From the NCBI GenBank assembly GCA_025504975.1, contig JANUWI010000009.1, forward strand, positions 620,001 to 684,000: a DNA stretch of 64,000 bases, in the 5' to 3' direction. The position numbers and the translations under genes were made by a program. Numbering within the stretch: position 1 is the stretch's first letter; every line of letters begins with the position of its first letter. The stretch comes from Plenodomus lindquistii (Eukaryota; Ascomycota; Dothideomycetes; Pleosporales; Leptosphaeriaceae). Below are positions 20,056 through 29,320 of the stretch, one piece after another. The notes beneath the pieces are model-generated. The model was not told the origin of the DNA. It saw only the letters and a list, made by a program, of their open reading frames with translations, and made no database searches.

Positions 20056-22669
20056 CTACCATCGCCCGGCGCCGCCGTAGTTGTTGTTCGAATAGATTGA
20101 TGTAAAACCACCCTGGCCCTGACCATACATGCCCTGCCCGGCCATGCCTTGATGCATCCTCGCCTGTAAGATACTCGGGTCTTGGACATCAGCCAGGCCA
20201 CCTCCTCCAGAGGAAGAGGTGTTAGCATGTCTGTGCTTCTTGCCCTTTTTCTTAGACTTCTGCGAACCAGATTCCTGATAAGCGCCAGGCGAAGGTCCAT
20301 AGGGAAAGTTCAAGAGGCCAGGGGCTGGGGCAGGTGTGGAAGACTGGGAATGCTGATTAAGGAAAGAAGGGAACATTGACTCACGCTTAGCACCACCATC
20401 CATATTCCTGTTTTGAAGCAAGTCATACATTGCGGCGTTGTTGTTCCGCCCGCCAACATTCGCACCGTAGCCGAGGCCGCCAGTAGCGAATCCGTGACCT
20501 TGGCCGCCAAACATGCCGTTTCCGCTGACGGGTGGTGTGCCGGTAGGCTTCAGTCCAGGAGGCGGCCCCTGGACATTGGTGAAGAACTGGTTACCCAAAG
20601 GTTGATGCTGTGACATTTGATTGAAGTGGCCCGCGTTCTTCGGCATCATCGAGTTTTGCTGGCTCATCAGCTTCTGATTAGCTACAGGCTGGACATTCGC
20701 TGAGGCGGACGAGCTATCATTCGCAAAGCTGAACCGAGAAGTGTGTCGTCCATGGCCGGATGTATTCGCAGTCAAACCGAGTTGCTGCTGCTGCTGCTGC
20801 TGCTGTTGCTGTTGCTGTTGCGTATGCGTGTTTTGAATGTTCGAGAGCATGCCTGTGGGTTGTGTGCCCGACTTGAAGTTATTCAGGAGCATCTGTTGCT
20901 GTTGCTGAGGTGTCAAATTCCGGTTGCTTAGGCCCAGACTGCTGAAGTCTTCGGTCAAAGAGTTGTTCTGGCCAAATAAGCCGGCACCAAAGGCTTGCTG
21001 ACCTGAAGCTCCAACCGAGTGTTGATTCGCGTGATTCGCAGGCGGTTCCGGGCCGTCCTCTGGCTCCCCTCCAAGCTGTAGACTGCCTCCAACCGTCGCT
21101 TCAGTATCTTCGTGTTCAGCAACTGGTGCTTGCTGCGTCGCCGCCTTGAGCTGCTCGGTCTCAGCCTCTCGTTGTAAGGCCAGCTTCTCTTCTTTTTCGC
21201 GTGTCGCACGGCGCTTCGCTCCGCCGTTGGGATCCAGCAGTTGCGGATACTCGGTAACGGCTTTAAATTCTTCGTCGGTAAGGACTGCACGGGAGAAGAC
21301 AAACTTGAAATCCGACGAGCAAATAACTTCCATCAGGTTTGGGAAGCCATTGTCGCGAGGTTTGGGAGTCTTTGCAATTGGAGCTGGGGTAGGTTGCGGG
21401 GTCGCAGGTTTTGACACTTCAGCCGGCTTTTCCTTGGTCTTCTCCTTCTCTTTGCTGCCCTTCTTTTTCGGGGGCTCTTCTGCCTTTGGTGGTTTGGGTG
21501 GCTGCGCAGGAACAGCGTTCGTGACCATGGGACTTGGATGGTTCGAAGCGACTGTGGAGCGACTTCCACGTCGTTCGAGGATTGCTTTACTGCCCCAGCT
21601 TGCGGTTGCTGGGAGGCCGGGCGCATCTTGGGATGAGTTGGAAGTGTCGTTACTGTTTTGTCGATGCATAGGCGTAGCGGCTGCGACAGGTGGACCGTGA
21701 TGAGCAGGGGGTGCTGCGCGAGATGTTGATGATTGTGATGGCTGCTGTGTCTGTATCGAGTTCATCATGGAGAGATCTTGGCGAGTGAAGCTATCGTTGT
21801 CCTCGCCGGGTTCGTGTAGGAACATGCAATTACGATTATTGCATTGCTCGCCGCGGAGGTACGCTGAGCAGTACTTGGTAGTGCCGTACTGTGCCCTGTA
21901 GCTGTATAAGCATGTCTGCGTTTGATTATGACTGAAAAGGCAACGAACCGTAACGTGCGGTCTCCATTCTGCGAGCCATCGACAGCGTTGATACAGGCTT
22001 CAGCATCCTGCTTTCGGGCAAATGTCACATAAACACCGACCGACTGCTGATGATTGGCGTTCTCCCTGGCTTTGCTGACGACAATCTTGATGATCTTGCC
22101 ATACTGTCCAAAGTAGTCGTCGCCGCGGAGGGTGTCGAGGAGGCGGTCTTCGCGGATGGTCGGGGTGAGGCCGGTCACGTATACGAGGTTCTTCTGGACG
22201 ACTCGCAGGCCGGCGAGGTGCTTGCGGCTGAGCGAGTCGGCTTCGGCCTTTTGTGCCTCCTTTTGCCGTATCTGCGCGTTCTTCTTTGCTTTTTGGGCGA
22301 TTTGCTGCTTGTGTCGGGCCATCCTGGGACTTGTTAGAGGTGCTGGATGCGGCAGGTGCAGGGGACCCACTCTTCTGGGGAGATTGTCTTCCACTCAATC
22401 GTCGACTCGTCGTAGGGGCGGCGACAGGCTGGACAGAGCCCGTTCATGGTCGTCTTGATGTTGTTGAAGCAGAATTGGCATATCTGGCAGCGACGTTAGC
22501 AGCGTGAACTCGGACGTGGCTGCCTCGGGGGGTGTTGGGGCGAGCATACTTGGTAGCCACAGGGACACGGGCGGAAGTTCCTGTCGGAGAGATCAAACTC
22601 CTCGACGCAGAGGGGACAGCACTCCTCGTCGTCGTCGTCGACGAACTGGTCCTGCTGTATCCGGGACAT
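20056..22669 (-). CDS. NOT4: CCR4-NOT subunit Not4, RING-RRM-CCCH E3 ubiquitin ligase
   Basis: Exons 22550-22669, 22371-22483, 21949-22323 and 20056-21895, with introns of 66, 47 and 53 nt, code for 815 aa. The C4C4 RING is at about residues 17-65 (ECCPLCVEEFDLSDRNF, then QICQFCFNNI and GLCPACRRPYDE across introns 1 and 2). A Lys/Arg-rich helix, an RRM from about residue 122 (KNLVYVTGLTPTIREDRLL) and a CCCH finger (KYCSAYLRGEQCNNRNCMFLH) follow. This order is diagnostic for Not4, which ubiquitinates ribosomal and other substrates in mRNA quality control. The rest is disordered, with a polyglutamine run of about 13. The final exon ends GGAGRW-stop. Splicing onward into the next downstream gene is possible but unproven. 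Not4 is divergent from NDUFS3. Confidence 0.93.
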
Positions 22670-23058
22670 GGCGACGTGTGGCTTGCTCGGGCACGAGAGT
22701 GGCGCTCGCGGGAGAGTGAGAGGGTGCAGCGGGGTGCGCGAGGGCCGAGGGCGGGCGTGCAATGGCGGGGTGGAAAGAGGCGACGGTGGGAGAGGACAGG
22801 CAGCCGGCGGCCAGATTGTCTGCTCGCAGCAAAGGGCAGAGGGATGCACGGGGGTGGTGATGGGGGCTCAGAGGCTGCACCGGCGCGCTGCGAACACCAA
22901 AGCCCAAGCACCCGCCCCGGCGCTACTTACATAAGCCGTGCCGCCGGTGGCACCAGTGGGAGCAGCTGCGAACTCGACGACGTCGTCGACTGCCACCCCC
23001 ACGAGTCGCCCCCAGTCTGCTGCACCGCGCAGCCTCACCCCGCCCGAATCCTCACAAG
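22670..23058. promoter_or_regulatory. Divergent promoter region NOT4 / NDUFS3
   Basis: These 389 GC-rich bases separate two genes read away from each other. No TATA box is visible. The open frames across it are GC-rich shadows. Confidence 0.5.
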
Positions 23059-24029
23059 ATGCCTCTGCGGCTCGCTGTTGGCCGGCCATTGGGCGCCGCC
23101 GTGCGCGCCTCGGGCAGCGCTCGCCATGCCGTGCGCGCCTTTGCCTCGACGGCCCTGCGCGCAAAGGAAGTCGCCGGCCAGAGCAGCGACACGCCAAACA
23201 TGCGGGTGCGCCAATGCCCGCCCACTGTGCAACTACCGTGTCTAACGCATATCGCAGTACGCCCCCCGCGACGACCAGGGCAAGCTCAAGGCCGCCGTCG
23301 TCAACCCGGCCGATCGCTACAAGGACAAGGCCGAGTCGCTGCACAAGTACGGACAGTACCTCATGTCATGTCTGCCCAAATACATCCAGCAGTAAGCTCC
23401 TCGCACCCGTGTACATCCATCGTCGCTAACACCACTGCAGGTTCTCCGTGTGGAAGGACGAGTTGACCATCTACATCCCCCCGGCCGGTGTCATCCCCAC
23501 CTTTACCTTCCTCAAGTACCACACCGCCGCTGAATTCACCCAAATCTCCGACATCACCGCCGTCGACTACCCCACCAAGGACCAGCGCTTCGAGATCGTC
23601 TACAACATGCTCAGCATCCGCCACAACTCGCGCCTGCGTGTCAAGACCTACGCCGACGAGGCCACCCCCGTCCCCAGCTTGTGCGATCTCTACGACGGCG
23701 CCAACTGGTACGAGCGCGAAGTCTACGATCTTTTTGGTGTCTTCTTCGTCGGCCACCCGGATCTCAGGCGCATCATGACCGACTACGGTTTCGATGGTCA
23801 CCCACTGCGCAAGGATTTCCCCATGACGGGTTACACGGAGATTCGGTACGACGAGGAGAAGAAGAGGATTGTCCAGGAGCCTCTTGAGATGACACAGGCA
23901 TTCCGCAACTTCCGTGGTGGCTCTTCAGCATGGGAGCAGGTTGGGCCGGGAGATGACTTGAAGCCGGATAACTTTAGGTTACCGACACCCAAGCCAGAGC
24001 CACCAAAGGAGGGTGAGCAGAAGAAGTAG
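23059..24029 (+). CDS. NDUFS3: NADH:ubiquinone oxidoreductase 30-kDa subunit (complex I)
   Basis: Exons 23059-23205, 23258-23391 and 23441-24029, with introns of 52 and 49 nt, code for 289 aa. The subunit belongs to the hydrophilic arm of mitochondrial complex I, in the Q module. An Arg/Ala-rich presequence (MPLRLAVGRPLGAAVRASGS) is followed by HKYGQYLMSCLPKYIQQFSV and the signature ERE-VYDLFGVFF-GHPDLRRI. GHPLRKDFPMTGYTEIRYD follows, as in all NuoC/NDUFS3 proteins. The C-terminus (PKPEPPKEGEQKK) is a short charged tail. Length and domain structure are normal. Confidence 0.96.
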
Positions 24030-25054
24030 AGCTTGCGTATATATTGCGAATGAATGTGATTCTACAGCTTTTGTTGGTTTCATCATGATCACGCCAAATC
24101 CCAGTGGCGCATCTGAATCTGAATGTCACTGATGACCAACATGCTTGAATATAACGAGCCCCATACTTGTTTGGAGTAAAAGACTACGATGCTACTTGAC
24201 GTCAACACAGCTTTCTGCAGGCGGCAAATTCTTAGTGATATGGAACATGTATTTCTAACATGTAATGAGTCATGTATCAAACGGCCTACATGATGTATTT
24301 CTAGTTTTGGTTACTGTGGCGTTCTTGTATAATATTACAGCCTCTTTGTTCTCCTCTTGTAGCACTGTGGAGACTATTATATTTTTGTAGATAGTATGCT
24401 GAACACGAGGCTATAGCAAAGATACTGTACTATAGCTATGTTGTCCACTACTTGACCACGCATATATCCCATCACAATCCTATCTACATAAGTTCTACTA
24501 CGCGTAAGAGTGTACACAGGCTGTTATCACATCACATCACATCATGAAGCACCTCACGCCTTCGAGCATCACATGTACAATGTTTATCCCATGCCCAGAA
24601 GTATCCTATATCATCCTCGTGACATAGGCATTCACAGCTCATCACACCCAAGAGAACATCACAGCACTAGCACATATGTTTCGAACGTTCATAATTCACC
24701 CAAACGACTACACACCGCCCCCACCTCCACCTGGCTATGTTGGATCGCCCGAGGGAGCCAGCCCTTTCGGGCGGCTACAACCAAGGGGTCATCTCAAGCC
24801 GCGATGGAGGCGGGAGGGCCCTATCTCCTACTCTAGTATTCGTAAAACAAAACGCAAAAACACCAAAAAAAACCAAAAAACCAAAAGCAGAACCAAACGA
24901 ACAACCAACAAAAACCAAAAAGCAAACGCTGTAGCCGCCCAGGGGTATCATAAAAACGACCGTACGCCCAAAAAAATTCGCTCAAGTTTTCCTTGCGCCA
25001 GTATCAAAATGCTTAAACCGTCCCCATGTCCTCCTCGCGCCAGTATGTAAATGC
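24030..25054. other. Convergent intergenic region, A-rich in its second half, no gene seen
   Basis: This is the 3' flank of both NDUFS3 and BIR1. It contains a short (ATCAC)n run near 24528-24543 and lysine-codon-rich A-tracts near 24840-24930. No RNA gene or element is recognised. Confidence 0.5.
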
Positions 25055-26935
25055 TTAGACTGTCGGCAAGGCCTCCAAAGTTGCGATAGCACGGTCGCCC
25101 ACCGCATCAAACGCCGCAATCTGCATCCTCATCGCCCCACGAAGCTTCTCTGCTTCACGCTTGGCATTGAACAACATCCACTGCTCAACCGTCATGCTCT
25201 TTTCTTCCTCAGTCATCGCCGCCAGGTCCTCGGCATCAATTTGCTCTCCACGGAGAAGCTCCTCAGCGTCTGTGGGGGTCCAGGCGGGGGCTCTCTCGGC
25301 CGCACGGGAGGGTGTCTGCTTAGGAGTGCCTCCGGGTAGCCCAGAAGGGAGGCTGGACACCTCAAACTCGGTCTCCCTCAAGTGTGTCGGTGTCTTCTTA
25401 GGTGTGCCAACAGGTAGGTCATCCGGTAGGCTGGAGAAGCTCGAAGATCTGAATCGCTTGGAAGGACTACCCATCCTGGGAGCGCTGTCTGGTGCGATGT
25501 GCTCGCTGGCGCGCTTCTTGCCCTTATCCTGGGTGGGTGGTGTGACCTCGGAAGGACCAGCAATCTCAGGTACGTTGTCCACTTCCATCTCCTCGCTGGC
25601 GCGCTTCTTGCCCTTATCCTTTTTTACCACCGCCTTCTTGCCCTTACCCGTATTGCTAAAACGGGTCTTGAATCGCGGCTTCTCATCGTCGCTGGCGGGG
25701 TTCTCAACCTTGCCCTTGGCCTTCTGTGTAGAGGAAGCAGTAGCAGAGTATAGTGATGAAGACGAGGATGTCGAGCTCGCGTTGCTAATGCGTCGCTGAC
25801 GTTCCTGTGTGGGTACGACCACAGCTATTGCTGTGTTGGTGTTGACTGTCGCTTTCTTACCCTTGCCCTTGCCCGTGTTGCTAAAACGGGTCTTGAACCG
25901 CGGCTTCTCGTCGTCGCTGGTAGTCTTCTCGACCTTGCTCCTGGCCTTCTGTGCAGAGGAAGCAGTAGCAGAATATACTGAAGAAGACGATGAAGAAGTT
26001 GAGCTTGCGTTGCTAACGCGGCGTTGACGGGGCGGTTGCTGCGTATCTTGGACGAGCGTGGAGGATATAGTTGTGCTGCGAGTACGTTTCGGCGCGGGCT
26101 TAACGACCTTGGAGGCGACAGTTGTATTGCGGGTACGTTGCTTTGGGGGTTGCACGACCATGGAGCCAGCTGGTGTCTTACGAGCGCGTGTTCCACGGGT
26201 GTTACTCGAAGTGGAAGCTACGGATGATGTAGAGGTGCGTGTTGATGTGCGCTTACCCTTTGCAGGGGCTTTGCCCTTGCCCTTGCCCTTTGCAGGCGCG
26301 GGGTCGGCAGGTTGAGGGTGATAAAGTTCGGTGAGAGTGAAGAAGAGACAATCCTGAGCACGGCGGCGATGCTCTTCATATGGATCGTCACCTGCATCCC
26401 AGGCGTCGAGAGCAAGAGAGCAGTATGGGCAGGTAACACCATCAGGAGTGTCCTCGGCGGGGTCGAACATCCAGCCTGCGGCTGCCATCTGGTCGGCGTT
26501 TGGGTATCCTGGCTCGTGCTCAAGTGGCCAATTGTCGCGGAAGGTGTCGCGTCGTGCGTTGAGCATCGCGTCGCTGGAGGGGTCGTCTTCAGTCCTGCCT
26601 GGATCGCCATTGCGGAGTCGTATGCAAGTGACTATGGCAAATCCGCAGCTCGGTGAGTGTGTGAGGTGTTCAAAGGCCGGGACATCGGGCTCCTCCCATC
26701 CGTCTAGCTGGCAGGCGCAGCTGAAGCATTGGACATTGTCGGGGCTGGTCGTGGTGGGCTTCCAGACAAAACCCGCAAAGGCGAGATCCTGAGGACTGGG
26801 TGAAGAGTGAGGCCATGCGGATTTTGACTTGGGTGCTGCCTTCTGTATTCGATTTGAGGTGCGTCGTGCCTTGCTGGTGGTGGTTACTGTAAAAGTTGCG
26901 AGACGCGCCTGGTGAGAGGCAAGAGACGCGTCCAT
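25055..26935 (-). CDS. BIR1: Survivin-like BIR-repeat protein (Bir1), chromosomal passenger complex
   Basis: A single exon codes for 626 aa, with ATG at 26935. Two BIR domains are visible. The first, at about residues 35-105, has NVQCFSCACQLDGWEEPD then HLTHSPSCGF. The second, at about residues 125-205, has DGVTCPYCSLALDAWD then EEHRRRAQDC. Each keeps the CxxC...H...C zinc ligands. Tandem BIRs followed by a long basic, Ser-rich tail are typical of fungal Bir1, which works with Ipl1/Aurora and Sli15/INCENP at kinetochores and the spindle. The tail contains KGKGKAPAKGK-type basic runs and a large internal duplication (listed separately). The C-terminal helix after EELLRGEQIDAEDLAAMTEE is the region expected to contact INCENP. 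The gene is divergent from TAM41. Confidence 0.9.
   Translation of the reverse strand: MDASLASHQARLATFTVTTTSKARRTSNRIQKAAPKSKSAWPHSSPSPQDLAFAGFVWKPTTTSPDNVQCFSCACQLDGWEEPDVPAFEHLTHSPSCGFAIVTCIRLRNGDPGRTEDDPSSDAMLNARRDTFRDNWPLEHEPGYPNADQMAAAGWMFDPAEDTPDGVTCPYCSLALDAWDAGDDPYEEHRRRAQDCLFFTLTELYHPQPADPAPAKGKGKGKAPAKGKRTSTRTSTSSVASTSSNTRGTRARKTPAGSMVVQPPKQRTRNTTVASKVVKPAPKRTRSTTISSTLVQDTQQPPRQRRVSNASSTSSSSSSVYSATASSAQKARSKVEKTTSDDEKPRFKTRFSNTGKGKGKKATVNTNTAIAVVVPTQERQRRISNASSTSSSSSLYSATASSTQKAKGKVENPASDDEKPRFKTRFSNTGKGKKAVVKKDKGKKRASEEMEVDNVPEIAGPSEVTPPTQDKGKKRASEHIAPDSAPRMGSPSKRFRSSSFSSLPDDLPVGTPKKTPTHLRETEFEVSSLPSGLPGGTPKQTPSRAAERAPAWTPTDAEELLRGEQIDAEDLAAMTEEEKSMTVEQWMLFNAKREAEKLRGAMRMQIAAFDAVGDRAIATLEALPTV
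25636..26042 (-). repeat. In-frame tandem duplication of about 175 bp inside BIR1
   Basis: Two copies (about 25636-25810 and 25862-26042) encode nearly the same peptide: RISNASSTSSSSS, YSATASS, QKA, KVE, SDDEKPRFKTRFSNTGKGK. They differ by scattered synonymous and conservative changes, so the duplication is not recent. Shorter basic repeats (KDKGKKRASE twice; R-T-R-x-T-T with KVV/LVQ) flank it. Confidence 0.8.
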
Positions 26936-27203
26936 TGCGGGAGCGTCTGATGTGCTGAGGGAATTTGGAAAGTGGTTTTGGAATCAGAAAGAGCAACTAT
27001 AGCGTTGAGAGCGCGTTTTGGTAGCAGAGCAGAGTGTTGTTGTTGCTTGGTCGTTCTTGGTGTGGGATGGAGATTGCAAGAGCAACTCAGGCCGAGGGAG
27101 GGACAACACTCGCAGTAGCCCTGCCAAGACTGCACTTTCACGTGACCGCTTACGTCACCCGCCAGCTCACATCGCCAACACTGATGCACCGATTCTACAC
27201 AAA

Positions 27204-28562
27204 ATGTATCGACACAGATTAATCTCTCGGATAGCGTCGCGTAGGAGGCCGCAGCTGCAATTGAACCAACGTTATATCTCATCGCAACAAACGCAGCCCA
27301 AAGATGCAGCGCACGCCTACCAATCTCTGCCGCCAGAGTGGGAAGATGAAGCTCCCTCGCTGACAGACTTTACGCAACTTCCGCACAAGGACTTTGGCAA
27401 GAATCAGTTGATAGAAACGAACGAAGAATTCAAACGGGCACTGAGGGGCATTTTGCGCAAGTTTCCGCCTATAACGTACGCGTTTGCCTATGGATCCGGC
27501 GTGTTCCCCCAGTCGGCTGCGACAGCCTCACGAACGACGCAATCGCCGCATCCGAATCCGCCCGAGGCCATATTGAACTGGCAGAAAGGCGGTGGAAAGA
27601 TGATTGACTTCATCCTGATGCCGAGGTTCTCTCAACACTTCCACTCCCTCAACTTGCGCGAGCACCGAGACCACTACTCCTTCCTTGGGTCGCTGGGCTC
27701 AGGGGTAATCAGCCATATACAGGACAAGTATGGCGCGGGCGCTTACTTCAATCCATACGTTGTAGTCAATGGCACAATGATCAAATACGCAGTCGTCAAC
27801 TATGAGACTCTCCATCGCGATCTTAGCGAATGGGACACGTTGTACTTTGCCGGACGATTGCACAAGCCTTGCAAGATCCTGATCGAGGAGCCGAACATCC
27901 GCGTCGCAAACCAACGAAACCTTCTATCTGCAGTCCGCTGCTCGCTTCTCCTCCTACCCGAGACCTTCACCGAGAAGGAGCTATACTCTACAATCACTGG
28001 CTTGAGCTACCAGGGCGATCCGCGCATGTCATATGGCGGAGAGAACCCCAAGAAGATCAGCAACATAGTCACACATCAGCTGCGCAACTTCAGGCTTCTA
28101 TACCACGATCTCCTCATGTCCCTCCCAAACGTTCGATACGCGGATGACCAGGCAATCGCAAAGCCGGATTGGGTCGACAACACTGACCTCGATCTCAAGC
28201 TTTCGCAAGACTTGGACCCCGACCGACTCGCCAACATGGTCCGACGTTTGCCCAAGAAGTTCCGTGAGAAGGTCTACTTCCAATACCGAGGGAAATTTGG
28301 CATATCTGGCCGCGAATACCAGGACATGCTACAGGCAAACAAGGATGAAGTCACGTCGGGCATACTGAAGAAGCAGGTTGCAGGAGACTTTGACAAGCGT
28401 ATAGCTGCGGAGAAGGACTTGCCAGACATGGTCACCAAGGCTATCAACCAGACTGTCAAGTGGCCAGCCACAGTACAGAGTCTGAAGGGTCTGCTGTCTG
28501 CAGGTCCGATAAGATCGTGGCAATACATGAAGGAGAAGCGAGAGAAGGGGAAGATGAAATGA
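27204..28562 (+). CDS. TAM41: Mitochondrial phosphatidate cytidylyltransferase TAM41
   Basis: A single exon codes for 452 aa from ATG 27204 (MYRHRLISRIASRRRPQLQL), a typical mitochondrial presequence. The frame is open further upstream, but without targeting character or homology. Tam41 makes CDP-diacylglycerol from phosphatidic acid and CTP at the matrix side of the inner membrane, the first committed step towards cardiolipin. Family motifs visible are YAFAYGSGVFPQ (nucleotidyltransferase glycine motif), GGGKMIDFILM (metal-binding Asp), HYSFLGSLGSG, GAGAYFNPYV, IKYAVV, and SYQGDPRM--GENPKKISNIV. Length and motif order are normal. Confidence 0.95.
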   Translation: MYRHRLISRIASRRRPQLQLNQRYISSQQTQPKDAAHAYQSLPPEWEDEAPSLTDFTQLPHKDFGKNQLIETNEEFKRALRGILRKFPPITYAFAYGSGVFPQSAATASRTTQSPHPNPPEAILNWQKGGGKMIDFILMPRFSQHFHSLNLREHRDHYSFLGSLGSGVISHIQDKYGAGAYFNPYVVVNGTMIKYAVVNYETLHRDLSEWDTLYFAGRLHKPCKILIEEPNIRVANQRNLLSAVRCSLLLLPETFTEKELYSTITGLSYQGDPRMSYGGENPKKISNIVTHQLRNFRLLYHDLLMSLPNVRYADDQAIAKPDWVDNTDLDLKLSQDLDPDRLANMVRRLPKKFREKVYFQYRGKFGISGREYQDMLQANKDEVTSGILKKQVAGDFDKRIAAEKDLPDMVTKAINQTVKWPATVQSLKGLLSAGPIRSWQYMKEKREKGKMK

Positions 28563-29085
28563 GGATTGACTTGGAAAAAGTAGAGCCAGAAAGGCTCTGG
28601 CCAGACACCTTAGCAGGCTTCCCTTTGTTTTGTATACTATCAAAAGCGTAAGGCAGGCCGGCGAGCAAGCAAGTAAGCGGTATGGAGCATAGACTTGCCA
28701 TTGGACACACTGTAGTCGCCGTTGGAGAGCGAGCGGGTCAGGCTTGAAGGAGCGCAAAAGCGAAGTTTAGAAATATCAGAATATCACCATGAAGAACTGC
28801 AACACACATCCTAATTCTCCATATCAACTTGAGCCGTCCACTCTCCGTATGTTAACCTTGACGTTCGTATTCTGTCCACTGTACGGTGTTGTGTATGTCT
28901 CTTTTAGTGTCCGTGTGCGTATTACTCTTCAATTTTGCTCCACTTGACCGCATTCGCTTCATCGTTTGTCTCCACCGCACCACAGTACTTTTACATTAAT
29001 ACTCATCCTACAATTTACATATCGTAAGCACTCGAGTACAGCACATTCTCACTCCCATTATTTGTTCTATTATCCCTCGATTAGT
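28563..29085. other. Intergenic region upstream of tRNA-Pro, no gene seen
   Basis: This is the 3' flank of TAM41 followed by T/C-rich DNA leading to the tRNA-Pro gene. Nothing else is recognised. Confidence 0.45.
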
Positions 29086-29097
29086 CATCAAACAATA
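29086..29097 (+). promoter_or_regulatory. CATCAAACAATA start motif upstream of tRNA-Pro
   Basis: The 12-mer ends 4 nt before nucleotide 1 of the tRNA and is identical to the one directly before tRNA-Glu at 13096-13107. A CAA motif at this place fits a Pol III start site. It supports the 5' end given for the tRNA. Confidence 0.65.
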
Positions 29098-29121
29098 ACA
29101 CGGCTCAATGGTCTAGTCGTA

Positions 29122-29178
29122 GTACGTCAACACCACACTCCCCCTCTACGTCGAGCGATAATACTGACTTCCTTCTTG
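29122..29178 (+). other. Ectopic intron 1 in tRNA-Pro (D arm), GT donor but TTG end
   Basis: This 57-nt insert starts GTACGT and has AATACTGACTTC (branch-like CTGAC) near its end, but its last bases are CTTG. Exon bases GTA and TGATT join to the usual proline D arm. No AG exists between the branch-like site and the exon, so splicing would need a GT-TG pair or the site has mutated. Confidence 0.65.
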
Positions 29179-29194
29179 TGATTCCTGCTTTGGG

Positions 29195-29213
29195 TTAGCT
29201 CAGAAAGCTTAAA
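29195..29213 (+). other. Canonical anticodon-loop intron of tRNA-Pro
   Basis: The 19-nt insert lies between nucleotides 37 and 38. CTCA within it can pair with anticodon-side UGGG, allowing one wobble, as expected for a tRNA endonuclease substrate. Confidence 0.78.
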
Positions 29214-29228
29214 TGCAGGAGGTCCTGG

Positions 29229-29285
29229 GTTAGTTACATCCTCTGAGTGAATTGCACGTGAAAAAAAAATACTAACTTCTTCAAG
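29229..29285 (+). other. Ectopic intron 2 in tRNA-Pro (T stem), spliceosomal type
   Basis: This 57-nt insert starts GTTAGT, carries AATACTAACTTC near its 3' end and ends CAAG. It separates nucleotides 52 and 53. Because it ends in G, the genomic DNA keeps an intact B box, GGTTCAATTCC, at 29285-29295. Confidence 0.8.
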
Positions 29286-29313
29286 GTTCAATTCCCAGTT
29301 GAGCCCATGTTTC

Positions 29314-29320
29314 TTTTTTT
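29314..29320 (+). terminator. Pol III oligo-T terminator of tRNA-Pro
   Basis: A run of seven T starts 8 nt after the discriminator base, a strong Pol III terminator. Confidence 0.75.

Larger units (their letters stand above)
29102..29306 (+). tRNA. tRNA-Pro(UGG) split by three introns (D arm, anticodon loop, T stem)
   Basis: Exon segments are 29102-29121, 29179-29194, 29214-29228 and 29286-29306, which join to exactly 72 nt. Acceptor strands GGCTCAA (29102-29108) and TTGAGCC (29299-29305) pair perfectly, with discriminator C. The anticodon stem CCTGC/GCAGG encloses TTTGGGT with anticodon TGG at 29191-29193. The T arm CTGGG-TTCAATT-CCCAG forms only after the third insert is removed. The 19-nt insert at 29195-29213 is at the canonical site. 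The 57-nt inserts at 29122-29178 and 29229-29285 are ectopic. T7 at 29314-29320 is the terminator, and no TTTT occurs inside. Two oddities: the D loop reads AGTCGTA, with C in place of universal G18, and the first insert ends in TTG rather than AG. The gene may therefore be functional or a decaying copy. Confidence 0.78.
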
